Source of the DNA: Aestuariibacter salexigens DSM 15300
Lineage (GTDB): Bacteria; Pseudomonadota; Gammaproteobacteria; Enterobacterales; Alteromonadaceae
Length of the DNA stretch: 48,162 nt
Assembly: GCF_000429145.1 (NCBI RefSeq)
Contig: NZ_AUBH01000017.1
Span: 1-48,162, forward strand
Direction of reading: 5' to 3'
Part shown: positions 36,907-45,878 of the stretch, one piece after another
Numbering within the stretch: position 1 is the stretch's first letter
How the letters are laid out: each line of letters opens with the position of its first letter
The notes under the pieces: model-generated
Told to the model about the DNA's origin: nothing
Database searches by the model: none
Seen by the model: the letters and a program-made list of their open reading frames with translations, nothing else
Program-made: the position numbers and the translations under genes

Positions 36907-37451
36907 TCATCAAAACAGGCGCGTAGTAAGGTTTGAAGATGCTGCGCGCCAAGCTCTCTGGCTTTTTTAATATTCGTCTCTGGAATGCGTTCCGGCTCTA
37001 AATAACGATCCAGTACGTCACTTAATTGCCGCTCTCGCAGCACATGTAATATGGGATAGGGTGCACGGTTAGTGTAATTCGCTGCATCGTCTTCATCACA
37101 GTCGGCAAACACATAGTCCGGATGGAAAGAGGCGAGCTGGTAGACGCCCCGATAACCACTCTGCTCAAGTAACTGCTCTGCGATACTCAGTACATCTAAA
37201 TAATCATCGAAGTAGTCAAAACCTTCGCAAAGCACCAATAAACTGGTCGCAATCTGCGGATCGTTATCAAGTAGGTAGATCTCCTCAAGCAGAGCATGCA
37301 GTACGTCTTTAGTACCGGTCATCTTGACCAGGGCAGTACGCACACGTTGGCTGACGATTTCTTTTTTGGCGAAAGGACAAAAATTTAGCCCCACGACAAC
37401 ATCGTCCAGCCAGCGATTGATAGCCTTGCGAATGTTGTCGTCAGAATGCAA
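36903..37451 (-). CDS. DUF1415 family protein
   Basis: Matches the DUF1415 family by its N-terminal core RKAINRWLDDVVVGLNFCPFAKKE (cited in parts), with a Cys-Pro-Phe-Ala segment, and RAPYPILHVLRERQLSDVLD. I place the start at TTG 37451 (182 residues) because GAGG at 37460-37463 is spaced 8 bases before it. The longer reading to TTG 37502 overlaps folD by 41 bases and has no such site. It is probably translated together with folD, whose stop TGA overlaps the ribosome site. Function unknown; a redox or metal role of the conserved Cys is only a guess. Confidence 0.82.
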   Translation of the reverse strand: MHSDDNIRKAINRWLDDVVVGLNFCPFAKKEIVSQRVRTALVKMTGTKDVLHALLEEIYLLDNDPQIATSLLVLCEGFDYFDDYLDVLSIAEQLLEQSGYRGVYQLASFHPDYVFADCDEDDAANYTNRAPYPILHVLRERQLSDVLDRYLEPERIPETNIKKARELGAQHLQTLLRACFDD

Positions 37452-37461
37452 AAAGATCGCC

Positions 37462-38316
37462 TCAGGAATGAAATTTAACGTAGGCTTCGAGGGTATTTTC
37501 AATCAGCGTCGCGACGGTCATGGGCCCGACACCACCTGGTACAGGTGTGATCCAACCGGCTCTCTCGACCGCCGTATCAAAATCGACGTCACCGACCAGA
37601 TTGCCTTTGTCGTTGCGGTTGATGCCAACATCAATCACTATCGCACCGGGCTTGATCCACTCTCCCGGAATAAACTTCGGTTTACCAACCGCTACCACGA
37701 GCAAATCAGCGCGCTCGACATGGGCACGTAACTCGCGGGTAAATTTGTGACATGTTGTTACCGTGCAGCCTGCCAGCAACAGCTCCAGTGACATCGGGCG
37801 GCCAACAATGTTTGATGCACCAACGATGACTGCATCCATGCCTTTAATTGGCCGCTTGGTGGACTCAATCAGCGTCATAATGCCCTTCGGCGTGCAGGGC
37901 CTTAGCGAAGGCATACGCTGAGCCAATCTGCCGATGTTGTATGGATGAAAGCCGTCGACGTCTTTATGCGGATGAATGCGTTCCAATATCTGCTCGGCAT
38001 TCAGTCCGGCTGGCAAGGGCAACTGAACCAGAATCCCATCGATTGTCGGGTCATTATTTAGGTCATCCACCAAACCCAGCAGCTCTTCCTGAGTGACAGA
38101 AGGAGGCAGGTCAAATGACTTGTCAACGAAGCCGACTTCTTCGCAGGCCTTACGCTTGTTTTTCACATAAACCTGCGATGCAGGATCACCGCCAACCAGG
38201 ATCACCGCCAGACCGGGGGCCCGTTTTCCTGAGCGAATGAGTGATTCAACATGGGTGGCAACGTTTTGTCGGACTTGACGTGCGATGAGCTTTCCGTCGA
38301 TCTGTAGTGCTGACAT
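37462..38316 (-). CDS. folD: Methylenetetrahydrofolate dehydrogenase/cyclohydrolase FolD
   Basis: Bifunctional enzyme (284 residues) interconverting methylene-, methenyl- and formyl-THF. Motifs: [22 protein letters not shown] with the catalytic Lys, [10 protein letters not shown] and [19 protein letters not shown]-binding [15 protein letters not shown] is present. It diverges from the tRNA operon, with 175 bases between its start and the tRNA promoter. Confidence 0.97.
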   Translation of the reverse strand: MSALQIDGKLIARQVRQNVATHVESLIRSGKRAPGLAVILVGGDPASQVYVKNKRKACEEVGFVDKSFDLPPSVTQEELLGLVDDLNNDPTIDGILVQLPLPAGLNAEQILERIHPHKDVDGFHPYNIGRLAQRMPSLRPCTPKGIMTLIESTKRPIKGMDAVIVGASNIVGRPMSLELLLAGCTVTTCHKFTRELRAHVERADLLVVAVGKPKFIPGEWIKPGAIVIDVGINRNDKGNLVGDVDFDTAVERAGWITPVPGGVGPMTVATLIENTLEAYVKFHS

Positions 38317-38491
38317 GAGGCAGATTGATTGAAGTAGTGGACAATGGGGTATTGTCCCACAAGGTTTAGCGTTGATTCAATTACAAGGTGTTCGGTCGAG
38401 GAATTGAGCGATAATTGTTGAACAAATGTACGCCTGTAATTCCGTACTGCTGCAAAAATCGGCAAGTAAAAAAAATGCCCTGAAAAAGTGT

Positions 38492-38520
38492 TTGACGAGG
38501 GTAGGGAAACTCTTTAATAT
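38492..38520 (+). promoter_or_regulatory. Stringent-type tRNA operon promoter
   Basis: TTGACG (38492-38497), 17-base spacer, TAATAT (38515-38520), followed immediately by GCGCCCCCC, a GC-rich discriminator of the kind repressed by ppGpp. It lies 54 bases before tRNA-Pro. Confidence 0.7.
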
Positions 38521-38574
38521 GCGCCCCCCGTAGCGGTACAGAGATGTACACACGTTACGGCACAAAGTGAAATT

Positions 38575-38651
38575 CGGTGAGTGGCGCAGCTTGGTAGCGC
38601 ACTTGGTTTGGGTCCAAGGGGTCGCAGGTTCAAATCCTGTCTCACCGACCA
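38575..38651 (+). tRNA. tRNA-Pro(TGG)
   Basis: 77 bases with encoded CCA. The acceptor stem CGGTGAG pairs with CTCACCG; the anticodon loop TTTGGGT places TGG at 38609-38611; T-loop GGTTCAAATCC is standard. First tRNA of a Pro-Arg-His set that is commonly found upstream of tig in gammaproteobacteria. Confidence 0.95.
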
Positions 38652-38676
38652 CTTCACTTGACGTCGGATTCGCCGA

Positions 38677-38753
<77 letters not shown>

Positions 38754-38864
38754 GCGACGGACAGGAATAGAACCGTTATGTGTCAGCACATAATACAGGT
38801 CCACCGTAGTAAGCGAATCAACGTATCCGAATTGTTGTAGTTTAACGATTTGCACCATTTCTAT

Positions 38865-38941
38865 GGTGGGCGTAGCTCAGTTGGTAGAGCCCCGGATTGT
38901 GATTCCGGTTGTCGTGGGTTCAAATCCCATCGTCCACCCCA
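38865..38941 (+). tRNA. tRNA-His(GTG)
   Basis: 77 bases with encoded CCA. The extra G at position -1 pairs with the discriminator C, the identity element for HisRS. Anticodon GTG at 38899-38901. The gene for its synthetase hisS is in the same window. Confidence 0.95.
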
Positions 38942-39038
38942 TTTTCTCTTCTCCCTATAAATCAGCACTTTTTTCTGTTCGGTTGTGTGTTTCTGGCATT
39001 CACAAGCGCTGTTGGGTGTGTATTTTCTTCATAAGCGC

Positions 39039-39067
39039 TCGACTCACATTTATACAACCTGTATAAT
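39039..39067 (+). promoter_or_regulatory. tig promoter
   Basis: TCGACT (39039-39044), 17-base spacer, perfect TATAAT (39062-39067), 67 bases before the tig start. Confidence 0.65.
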
Positions 39068-39133
39068 CCGGCGTCCTTTAAAAGCAATCCGCCTAAAACA
39101 AGCGCCCGGGCGCGTCCAATTTGAGGTAATAAA

Positions 39134-40435
39134 ATGCAAGTTTCAATCGAGACGACTCAAGGTCTAGAACGCCGTCTTACGATTACCGTCCCCGCTGAAT
39201 CAGTTGACACTGCGGTAAAAGGCCGTCTCCAGCAGTTGGCTAAGACACAGCGCATCAATGGCTTCCGCCCCGGTAAAGTCCCTGTTAGCGTTATCAAAAA
39301 GCGTTTCGGCGAAGCCGTACGTCAGGAAGTCGCTGGCGATGTGATGCAACGTAACTTCTACGAAGCGATCGTTCAGGAAAAAATTACACCTGCAGGCATG
39401 CCGAGCTTTGAACTCACTAAAGATAAAGACGGTGAAGATTTAGAGTTTGTCGCTAAATTCGAAATCTACCCAGAAGTCGAGTTGAAAGACCTGGATAAGA
39501 TCGAAGTAGAAAAACCCGTTGTTGAAATCTCTGATAAAGACCTCGATAACATGCTGGAAACGCTGCGTAAACAGCATGCAAGCTGGAAAGAAGCAAAGCG
39601 CAAAGCGAAGAAAGACGACCGTGTGACCATCGACTTCGTTGGTACTATCGACGGAGAAGAGTTCGACGGTGGTAAAGCGGAAGACTTCCCCCTGGAACTG
39701 GGCAAAGATCGCATGATCCCCGGTTTCGAAGACCCAATCGTTGGTCTTAAAAAAGGTGAAGAAGTGGTCGCAGAGGTGACGTTCCCTGAAGATTACCACG
39801 CAGAAGCGTTAAAGGGTAAAGAAGCCAAGTTTGCCATCACAGTTAAGAAGGTAGAGGGACAAGCTCTGCCTAAACTGGACGAAGAATTTGCCAAGCAGTT
39901 CGGTATCGAAGACGGTGACGTTGAAAAGCTGAAAGCAGAAGTACGCAAAAACATGCAGCGCGAGCTTGATCAAACGTTAAAGTCAAACGTGAAAGAGCAG
40001 GTTATTGCTGGTCTTCTTGAAAAGAATGCGATTGACCTGCCACAAGCGCTGGTCGAGCAGGAAGTTAATCAACTTCGCGAACAGGCGAAGCAGCGTTTCT
40101 CTCAGCAGAGTGGTAAAGATGTACCTGACCTGCCTGCTGACCTGTTTGAAGACAACGCCAAGCGTCGCGTATCGGTCGGTTTGTTGCTCGGTGAAGTGAT
40201 CAAGCAAAACGAGCTTAAGCCGGACGAAAAAGCGGTTAACGAGCTGATTGAAAGTATGGCTTCAGCATACGAAGATCCGCAGGAAGTAATCGACTACTAC
40301 AAGTCAAATCAGGAAATGATGCAGCAGATGCAAAACGTTGCGCTTGAAGACCAGGCTATCGAATGGGTACTAACTCAGGCCAAGGTTAACGAGGTGTCAA
40401 AAGCGTTTGACGATATCATGAACAAAAAGGCGTAA
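39134..40435 (+). CDS. tig: Trigger factor
   Basis: Ribosome-associated chaperone and peptidyl-prolyl isomerase. 433 residues: ribosome-binding domain with the conserved NGFRPGKVP signature near 36-44, FKBP-type PPIase domain about 150-245 ([32 protein letters not shown]) and the C-terminal helical chaperone domain. GAGGT at 39123-39127 is the ribosome site. The tig-clpP-clpX-lon order is the classical one. Confidence 0.98.
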   Translation: MQVSIETTQGLERRLTITVPAESVDTAVKGRLQQLAKTQRINGFRPGKVPVSVIKKRFGEAVRQEVAGDVMQRNFYEAIVQEKITPAGMPSFELTKDKDGEDLEFVAKFEIYPEVELKDLDKIEVEKPVVEISDKDLDNMLETLRKQHASWKEAKRKAKKDDRVTIDFVGTIDGEEFDGGKAEDFPLELGKDRMIPGFEDPIVGLKKGEEVVAEVTFPEDYHAEALKGKEAKFAITVKKVEGQALPKLDEEFAKQFGIEDGDVEKLKAEVRKNMQRELDQTLKSNVKEQVIAGLLEKNAIDLPQALVEQEVNQLREQAKQRFSQQSGKDVPDLPADLFEDNAKRRVSVGLLLGEVIKQNELKPDEKAVNELIESMASAYEDPQEVIDYYKSNQEMMQQMQNVALEDQAIEWVLTQAKVNEVSKAFDDIMNKKA

Positions 40436-40450
40436 ATGCGCCCAAGCTGA

Positions 40451-40480
40451 TTGACTTCACGGGTCAGCTACTGATTAAAT
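40451..40480 (+). promoter_or_regulatory. Possible clpP promoter overlapping the tig terminator
   Basis: TTGACT (40451-40456), 18-base spacer, TTAAAT (40475-40480). Initiation would fall near 40487, after the left arm of the tig terminator, so the transcript would escape it. Confidence 0.45.
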
Positions 40481-40508
40481 GCTCGGGTATCCCCCGAGCA
40501 TTTTTTTT
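40477..40508 (+). terminator. tig intrinsic terminator
   Basis: AAATGCTCGGG / CCCGAGCATTT stem (11 bp, 5-base loop) followed by eight T. It ends 17 bases before the clpP start. Confidence 0.85.
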
Positions 40509-40525
40509 GGAACATCATCATTTCT

Positions 40526-41152
40526 ATGAGTCATTCATTACTAGATCCACAAAGTGCCTTGGTACCAATGGTCGTTGAGCAGACCGCCAAGGGTGAACGT
40601 TCATATGATATCTATTCGCGTTTATTAAAAGAAAACGTCATATTTCTGGTCGGTCAGGTTGAAGATCATATGGCCAACCTTATCGTCGCACAGATGCTTT
40701 TTTTGGAAGCGGAAAATCCAGAAAAGGATATTTTTCTGTATATAAACTCACCAGGTGGTTCTGTGACTGCCGGGATGGCGATTTATGACACCATGAAGTT
40801 TATCAAGCCGGACGTCAGCACCGTGTGTGTAGGTCAGGCTGCCAGCATGGGAGCATTCCTGCTGTCCGGTGGTGCCAAAGGTAAGCGCTATTGTTTACCC
40901 AACGCCAGAGTGATGATCCACCAGCCATTAGGTGGTTTTCAGGGGCAGGCTTCCGATTTTGAGATTCATGCTCGTGAAATTTTGTCGATAAAAGAAAAGC
41001 TGAACAGATTATTATCAGAACATACTGGTCAGCCTTATGAAAAAGTCGCGCAAGATACAGACAGAGATAACTTTCTGTCGGCGACAGAGGCAAAAGAGTA
41101 TGGTCTAATCGATCAGGTACTCACTAGCCGCCTGGATGCGGTAACTAACTAG
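40526..41152 (+). CDS. clpP: ATP-dependent Clp protease proteolytic subunit
   Basis: Serine protease, tetradecamer, partner of ClpX and ClpA. 208 residues, catalytic triad S107 (AASMGAFL), H132 (VMIHQPLGG) and D181 (RDNFLSA). The N-terminal [18 protein letters not shown] has the processing region, with ALVPM the mature start by analogy to E. coli. The ribosome site is weak (GGAA at 40509-40512). clpX follows after 84 bases. Confidence 0.98.
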   Translation: MSHSLLDPQSALVPMVVEQTAKGERSYDIYSRLLKENVIFLVGQVEDHMANLIVAQMLFLEAENPEKDIFLYINSPGGSVTAGMAIYDTMKFIKPDVSTVCVGQAASMGAFLLSGGAKGKRYCLPNARVMIHQPLGGFQGQASDFEIHAREILSIKEKLNRLLSEHTGQPYEKVAQDTDRDNFLSATEAKEYGLIDQVLTSRLDAVTN

Positions 41153-41236
41153 CAATTAAGTTGAGAAGTAACACATTTGGGTCAACACTGTAGTAGTGAA
41201 ATCTGAATCCCGAATGTTGTAATGAGGCAAGTGTAG

Positions 41237-42514
41237 ATGACTGATAAACAAGGCAGCGACGGCGACAACAAATTGCTCTATTGCTCGTTCTGTGGCAAAA
41301 GTCAGCATGAAGTGCGCAAGTTGATCGCGGGTCCTTCGGTATTCATTTGTGATGAGTGCGTTGAGTTGTGTAACGACATCATCAGAGAAGAAGTCAAAGA
41401 AATTGCGCCGAAGCAGAAGCAGGACGCGCTACCCAGACCGCATGAAATCCATCGTCACCTAGATGACTATGTCATCGGTCAGGAACATGCGAAAAAAGTA
41501 CTATCCGTTGCGGTATATAACCATTATAAGCGGCTCAGAAACGGCGATGTGCATGACGGCGTTGAGCTGGGCAAAAGTAATATTCTGTTAATCGGCCCCA
41601 CCGGTAGTGGTAAGACATTGCTGGCCGAAACGCTGGCACGTCTGTTGGATGTACCCTTTACTATGGCCGATGCCACGACGCTGACTGAAGCCGGTTATGT
41701 CGGGGAAGACGTCGAAAACATCATTCAAAAGCTGCTGCAGAAATGCGATTACGACGTTGAGAAAGCGCAGCGCGGCATTGTGTATATCGACGAGATAGAC
41801 AAAATCAGCCGTAAGTCAGATAACCCGTCAATCACGCGGGACGTATCCGGTGAAGGCGTGCAGCAGGCACTGCTTAAACTGATTGAAGGTACGGTCGCAT
41901 CGGTACCTCCTCAAGGTGGTCGCAAGCACCCTCAGCAGGAATTCCTGCAGGTGGATACCTCTAAGATCCTGTTTGTCTGTGGCGGCGCATTTGCAGGTTT
42001 GGATAAGGTCATCGAGCAACGTGCTCAAACCGGCACAGGCATCGGTTTTGGTGCTGAAGTGAAGAACAGCAGCAATCGCGAAGCGCTCAGTGAGTTATTC
42101 AAAAAGGTCGAGCCGGAAGATTTGGTCAAGTATGGCCTGATCCCTGAGTTCATTGGACGTTTGCCGGTGGTAACCTGTCTTGAGGAGCTCAACGAAGATG
42201 CGCTGATCCAGATTTTGCGTGAACCCAAGAACGCTATCACTAAACAGTATGCAGCGTTATTTGCGATGGAAGACACAGAGCTTGAATTCCGTGATGATGC
42301 TCTGCATGCAATAGCGCGCAAGGCAATGCAGCGCAAAACCGGCGCTCGTGGACTGCGTTCAATCGTTGAGGCGGTGTTATTGGACATCATGTACGACTTA
42401 CCGTCGATGACAGACGTAAGTAAGGTGGTCATTGACGAAACGGTGATCAAGGGAGAGTCCAAGCCCATTCTCATTTACGATAACAGCAGCGATAAAAAAG
42501 CTGCTTCAGAGTAA
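41237..42514 (+). CDS. clpX: ATP-dependent Clp protease ATPase subunit ClpX
   Basis: AAA+ unfoldase, 425 residues. The N-terminal zinc-binding domain has C16, C19, C38 and C41. Walker [11 protein letters not shown], Walker [11 protein letters not shown], pore loop [11 protein letters not shown] loop in GRKHPQQ and the sensor GARGLRS region are present. The IGF loop region that contacts ClpP lies in the IGFGAEVKN segment (GIGFGAE). Confidence 0.98.
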   Translation: MTDKQGSDGDNKLLYCSFCGKSQHEVRKLIAGPSVFICDECVELCNDIIREEVKEIAPKQKQDALPRPHEIHRHLDDYVIGQEHAKKVLSVAVYNHYKRLRNGDVHDGVELGKSNILLIGPTGSGKTLLAETLARLLDVPFTMADATTLTEAGYVGEDVENIIQKLLQKCDYDVEKAQRGIVYIDEIDKISRKSDNPSITRDVSGEGVQQALLKLIEGTVASVPPQGGRKHPQQEFLQVDTSKILFVCGGAFAGLDKVIEQRAQTGTGIGFGAEVKNSSNREALSELFKKVEPEDLVKYGLIPEFIGRLPVVTCLEELNEDALIQILREPKNAITKQYAALFAMEDTELEFRDDALHAIARKAMQRKTGARGLRSIVEAVLLDIMYDLPSMTDVSKVVIDETVIKGESKPILIYDNSSDKKAASE

Positions 42515-42519
42515 TATCC

Positions 42520-42543
42520 AAAGAGGCCCGCACGGGCCTCTTT
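42520..42543 (+). terminator. clpX intrinsic terminator
   Basis: AAAGAGGCCCG and CGGGCCTCTTT form an 11-bp stem with a very short loop; only three T follow. Confidence 0.75.
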
Positions 42544-42589
42544 CCGTTAGCGTCAACAGACGCAATTTTTGAGTCGTGTAATCTGCTGA

Positions 42590-42616
42590 TTGAACTTTGA
42601 CGGCTCAGCCCCATAT
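42590..42616 (+). promoter_or_regulatory. Sigma-32-like heat-shock promoter of lon
   Basis: TTGAAC (42590-42595), 13-base spacer, CCCCATAT (42609-42616), close to the sigma-32 consensus CTTGAAA and CCCCATnT, 34 bases before lon. Confidence 0.7.
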
Positions 42617-42649
42617 ACAACCTAATTCGGACAGGCTAAAGAGAAAAGT

Positions 42650-45037
42650 ATGAGCAAAGAGCAACAGGCTCAGCAATCTGAAAGCGGTGCACACCAGGCT
42701 GAAATGCCGGTGTTGGCGCTGCGCGATGTTGTGGTATATCCGCATATGGTCATCCCGCTGTTTGTCGGCAGGGAAAAATCAATCCGCTGTCTTGAAGCAG
42801 CAATGGAGAATGACAAGCAAATTTGTCTGGTCGCACAAAAAGACGCAGGCGTGGACGAACCTACCACTGACGACATTTATCAAGTGGGTACCATCGCCAC
42901 CATTCTGCAGCTCTTGAAGCTACCTGATGGCACAGTAAAAGTGTTGGTCGAGGGTAGCGTAAGAGGTCAGGTAGAGAAGTTTTTGCAAACTGAAGAGTAT
43001 TTCGTCGGTCTGGTCAATAGTCAGGACGATGTGCCTCTGCCAGAGCAGGAGCAGGAAGTCCTGATCCGGTCGGCTATCTCACAGTTTGAAGGTTACGTAA
43101 AACTCAACAAGAAGATACCACCGGAAGTCTTAACCTCGTTAAGTGGTATCGAAGACGCCGCTCGTCTGGCTGATACGATGGCTGCACATATGCCTCTCAA
43201 ATTAACCGAGAAGCAAAAAGTGCTGGAAATGCTCGACGTTAACGAACGCATTGAATATCTGATGGCGCTGATGGAAGGCGAAATCGATCTGCTGCAGGTA
43301 GAAAAGAAAATTCGCACTCGCGTCAAAAAGCAGATGGAGAAAAGTCAGCGAGAATACTATCTGAATGAGCAGATGAAAGCGATTCAGAAAGAATTGGGCG
43401 AGTTAGACGAAGCACCAGATGAGTTCGAAACGCTGAAGAAAAAAATCGCCGATGCCAAAATGCCTCAGGAAGCCAGAGAAAAGGCCGAGGCCGAACTGCA
43501 AAAGCTGAAAATGATGTCGCCAATGTCGGCTGAAGCGACGGTGGTGCGCAGCTATATCGATTGGCTGACCAACGTGCCATGGACGAAGCGTAGTGCGGTT
43601 AAAAAAGATTTGGCTAAGGCAGAGCAGATTCTGGATGCCGACCACTATGGTCTGGAGAAGGTCAAAGAACGCATCATTGAATATCTGGCCGTGCAACAGC
43701 GCGTGAAGAAGCTTAAAGGGCCAATTTTGTGTCTTGTTGGTCCGCCAGGCGTGGGTAAAACATCATTGGGGCAATCTGTTGCTAAGGCAACGGGGCGTAA
43801 ATACGTGCGTATGGCACTTGGCGGCGTGCGCGATGAAGCCGAGATCAGAGGGCACCGTCGTACTTATATTGGTTCTTTGCCGGGTAAGTTGATCCAAAAA
43901 ATGGCTAAGGTAGGCGTGAAAAATCCGCTGTTCCTGCTCGATGAAATTGACAAAATGTCATCCGATATGCGCGGCGATCCTGCTTCTGCGCTGTTGGAAG
44001 TATTAGATCCAGAGCAAAATAGCTCGTTCAGCGATCACTACCTGGAAGTCGATTATGATCTGTCCGATGTCATGTTCGTCGCGACATCAAACAGCATGAA
44101 TATTCCGGGTCCTTTGTTAGACAGAATGGAAGTAATTCGTCTGGCCGGCTACACCGAAGATGAGAAGCTGAACATTGCCAAACGTCATCTGATCGGCAAG
44201 CAGATGGAGCGAAATGGACTGAAGAAAGGTGAGCTGGATATACAGGAATCGGCCATCATCGGTATTATTCGTTATTACACCCGTGAAGCTGGGGTGCGGA
44301 GTCTGGAACGTGAAATTTCCAAGATCTGTCGCAAGGCGGTCAAGCAAATTCTGTTAAAAAGCTCTACGCAACAGGTGGTTGTCACACAGGACAATCTTAA
44401 AGAATTTCTTGGTGTACAGCGCCATGATTATGGCAAAGCCGATAAGAACAACCAGATTGGTCAAGTTACCGGACTAGCGTGGACTCAGGTTGGCGGAGAC
44501 CTGCTGACTATCGAGACCACTGCGGTACCAGGTAAAGGTAAAACAACCTTCACTGGCTCGCTTGGCGACGTCATGCAGGAGTCCATCAAAACGGCAATGA
44601 CAGTCGTGCGTAGTCGCGCCGACAAGTTGCGCATCAATGCCGATTTTTATGAGAAGCGCGATATCCACGTGCACGTCCCTGAGGGCGCTACGCCTAAAGA
44701 CGGCCCTAGTGCAGGTATTGCCATGTGTACGGCTCTGGTGTCCTGTCTGACCGGCAATCCTGTGCGATGTGAAGTGGCCATGACCGGCGAAATCACCCTG
44801 CGAGGCGAAGTGTTGGCAATCGGCGGCCTGAAAGAGAAGCTGCTTGCGGCACATCGTGGTGGCATTACCACGGTTGTTATTCCTAAGGATAACGAGAGAG
44901 ATTTGGAGGAAATTCCAGACAACGTGAAGCAGGACTTAGCAATCCATCCTGTGCAGTGGATTGATGAAGTACTGGAAATCGCACTTCAGGAGCCGCCTGA
45001 AGGTTTTGCACCAGTGAAGTCAGATCTGGCCAGTTAA
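42650..45037 (+). CDS. lon: ATP-dependent protease Lon
   Basis: AAA+ protease that degrades misfolded and regulatory proteins. 795 residues: N-terminal LON domain (VVVYPHMVIPLFVGREKS), coiled coil around residues 225-280 (KMEKSQREYYLNEQMKAIQ-like), Walker A GPPGVGKTSLG, Walker B LFLLDEIDKM, and the Ser-Lys protease domain with KDGPSAGIAMCTA and the Lys in GGLKEKLLAAHRG. A heat-shock promoter precedes it and a terminator follows. Confidence 0.98.
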   Translation: MSKEQQAQQSESGAHQAEMPVLALRDVVVYPHMVIPLFVGREKSIRCLEAAMENDKQICLVAQKDAGVDEPTTDDIYQVGTIATILQLLKLPDGTVKVLVEGSVRGQVEKFLQTEEYFVGLVNSQDDVPLPEQEQEVLIRSAISQFEGYVKLNKKIPPEVLTSLSGIEDAARLADTMAAHMPLKLTEKQKVLEMLDVNERIEYLMALMEGEIDLLQVEKKIRTRVKKQMEKSQREYYLNEQMKAIQKELGELDEAPDEFETLKKKIADAKMPQEAREKAEAELQKLKMMSPMSAEATVVRSYIDWLTNVPWTKRSAVKKDLAKAEQILDADHYGLEKVKERIIEYLAVQQRVKKLKGPILCLVGPPGVGKTSLGQSVAKATGRKYVRMALGGVRDEAEIRGHRRTYIGSLPGKLIQKMAKVGVKNPLFLLDEIDKMSSDMRGDPASALLEVLDPEQNSSFSDHYLEVDYDLSDVMFVATSNSMNIPGPLLDRMEVIRLAGYTEDEKLNIAKRHLIGKQMERNGLKKGELDIQESAIIGIIRYYTREAGVRSLEREISKICRKAVKQILLKSSTQQVVVTQDNLKEFLGVQRHDYGKADKNNQIGQVTGLAWTQVGGDLLTIETTAVPGKGKTTFTGSLGDVMQESIKTAMTVVRSRADKLRINADFYEKRDIHVHVPEGATPKDGPSAGIAMCTALVSCLTGNPVRCEVAMTGEITLRGEVLAIGGLKEKLLAAHRGGITTVVIPKDNERDLEEIPDNVKQDLAIHPVQWIDEVLEIALQEPPEGFAPVKSDLAS

Positions 45038-45056
45038 TTGCACGCATATTGTGCGT

Positions 45057-45080
45057 AAAGCCCACGTCCTGTGGGCTTTT
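45057..45080 (+). terminator. lon intrinsic terminator
   Basis: AAAGCCCAC / GTGGGCTTT stem with a 5-base loop and T4, 20 bases after the lon stop. Confidence 0.8.
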
Positions 45081-45275
45081 GCGCCAAGTTGGTTAAAAAT
45101 TGTTCTGATTAACTAAAAAAACACATTTTTTTAGATTTAGGGGCTTCCAAGTCTGCATAGTTGTGGTAGCCTTTAAACCAGATTCGCTCTCTCATTGCAC
45201 TTGTGTCAAGGCTTCCAGCCATTGACGGTAAAGGGGTGGCGGCGATTCACACGAAGTTAAAAAATTGTAAATCTT

Positions 45276-45307
45276 AGCTTGAAGTTAAATTTCAAGCTTG
45301 TTATAAC
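45276..45307 (+). promoter_or_regulatory. hupB promoter with palindrome
   Basis: TTGAAG (45279-45284), 17-base spacer and TATAAC (45302-45307). AGCTTGAA (45276-45283) and TTCAAGCT (45291-45298) form a perfect inverted repeat over the -35 and the spacer, a possible operator. The rest of the 330-base lon-hupB gap (45081-45275) shows nothing recognisable. Confidence 0.55.
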
Positions 45308-45367
45308 GGTCGCGCACAATAACATTGCGTGCCACGCAATATAATAACAATTGAAGGGGATCATATT

Positions 45368-45640
45368 GTGAACAAGTCTCAACTCATCGATACAATTGCT
45401 GCGAGTGCAGACATTTCTAAGGCGGCTGCGGGTAGAGCACTTGACGCCTTTACTGACGCAGTAACTGCAGCGTTGAAGGATGGTGACCAAGTTGCACTTG
45501 TCGGTTTCGGTACATTTTCTGTTCGCGAACGCTCAGCTCGTAGCGGTCGTAACCCACAGACTGGTGAGACAATTCAAATCTCAGCTGCAAAAGTACCTTC
45601 TTTTAAAGCTGGTAAAGCACTAAAGGATGCCTGTAACTAA
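45368..45640 (+). CDS. hupB: DNA-binding protein HU-beta
   Basis: Nucleoid protein of 90 residues from GTG 45368 ([18 protein letters not shown]), the exact HU length; AAGGGGA at 45354-45360 supports the start. The beta-arm segment [14 protein letters not shown] is canonical, and [11 protein letters not shown] and [11 protein letters not shown] are conserved. It lies between lon and ppiD as in E. coli. Confidence 0.98.
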   Translation: MNKSQLIDTIAASADISKAAAGRALDAFTDAVTAALKDGDQVALVGFGTFSVRERSARSGRNPQTGETIQISAAKVPSFKAGKALKDACN

Positions 45641-45673
45641 GACCCATGTCTTAATTACGTCCTAACATGAAAG

Positions 45674-45698
45674 AGGCGATGCATGCATCGCCTTTTTT
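45674..45698 (+). terminator. hupB intrinsic terminator
   Basis: The 20-base perfect palindrome AGGCGATGCATGCATCGCCT (45674-45693) ends in six T. Confidence 0.85.
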
Positions 45699-45813
45699 GT
45701 TTCTGTTTGCCGCGTAATAATCTGAGCATGACGCGCTCAGCACTCGATTCCTTAGGGGTTCCTCGATGGTATTAAAGGGCTTGCCGAGATGGTAATAGGG
45801 CCCTCGCATACGC

Positions 45814-45819
45814 TATAAT
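45814..45819 (+). promoter_or_regulatory. Probable ppiD -10 element
   Basis: Perfect TATAAT followed by a GC-rich CCCGCG, 59 bases before ppiD. No good -35 at 16-18 bases upstream. Confidence 0.45.
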
Positions 45820-45878
45820 CCCGCGACAAAAATTTTACCACCCACTGGCAAACATTCGTACGGAGTTATTAAACGATA

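Noticed and set aside
38377-38652. 91-residue minus-strand ORF starting VGETGFEPATPW-like
   Set aside because: It is the antisense reading of tRNA-Pro; this kind of ORF is a well-known spurious annotation.
38863-39066. 67-residue plus ORF starting MVGVAQLVEPRIV
   Set aside because: It is read through tRNA-His and the tig leader; another typical spurious tRNA-derived ORF.
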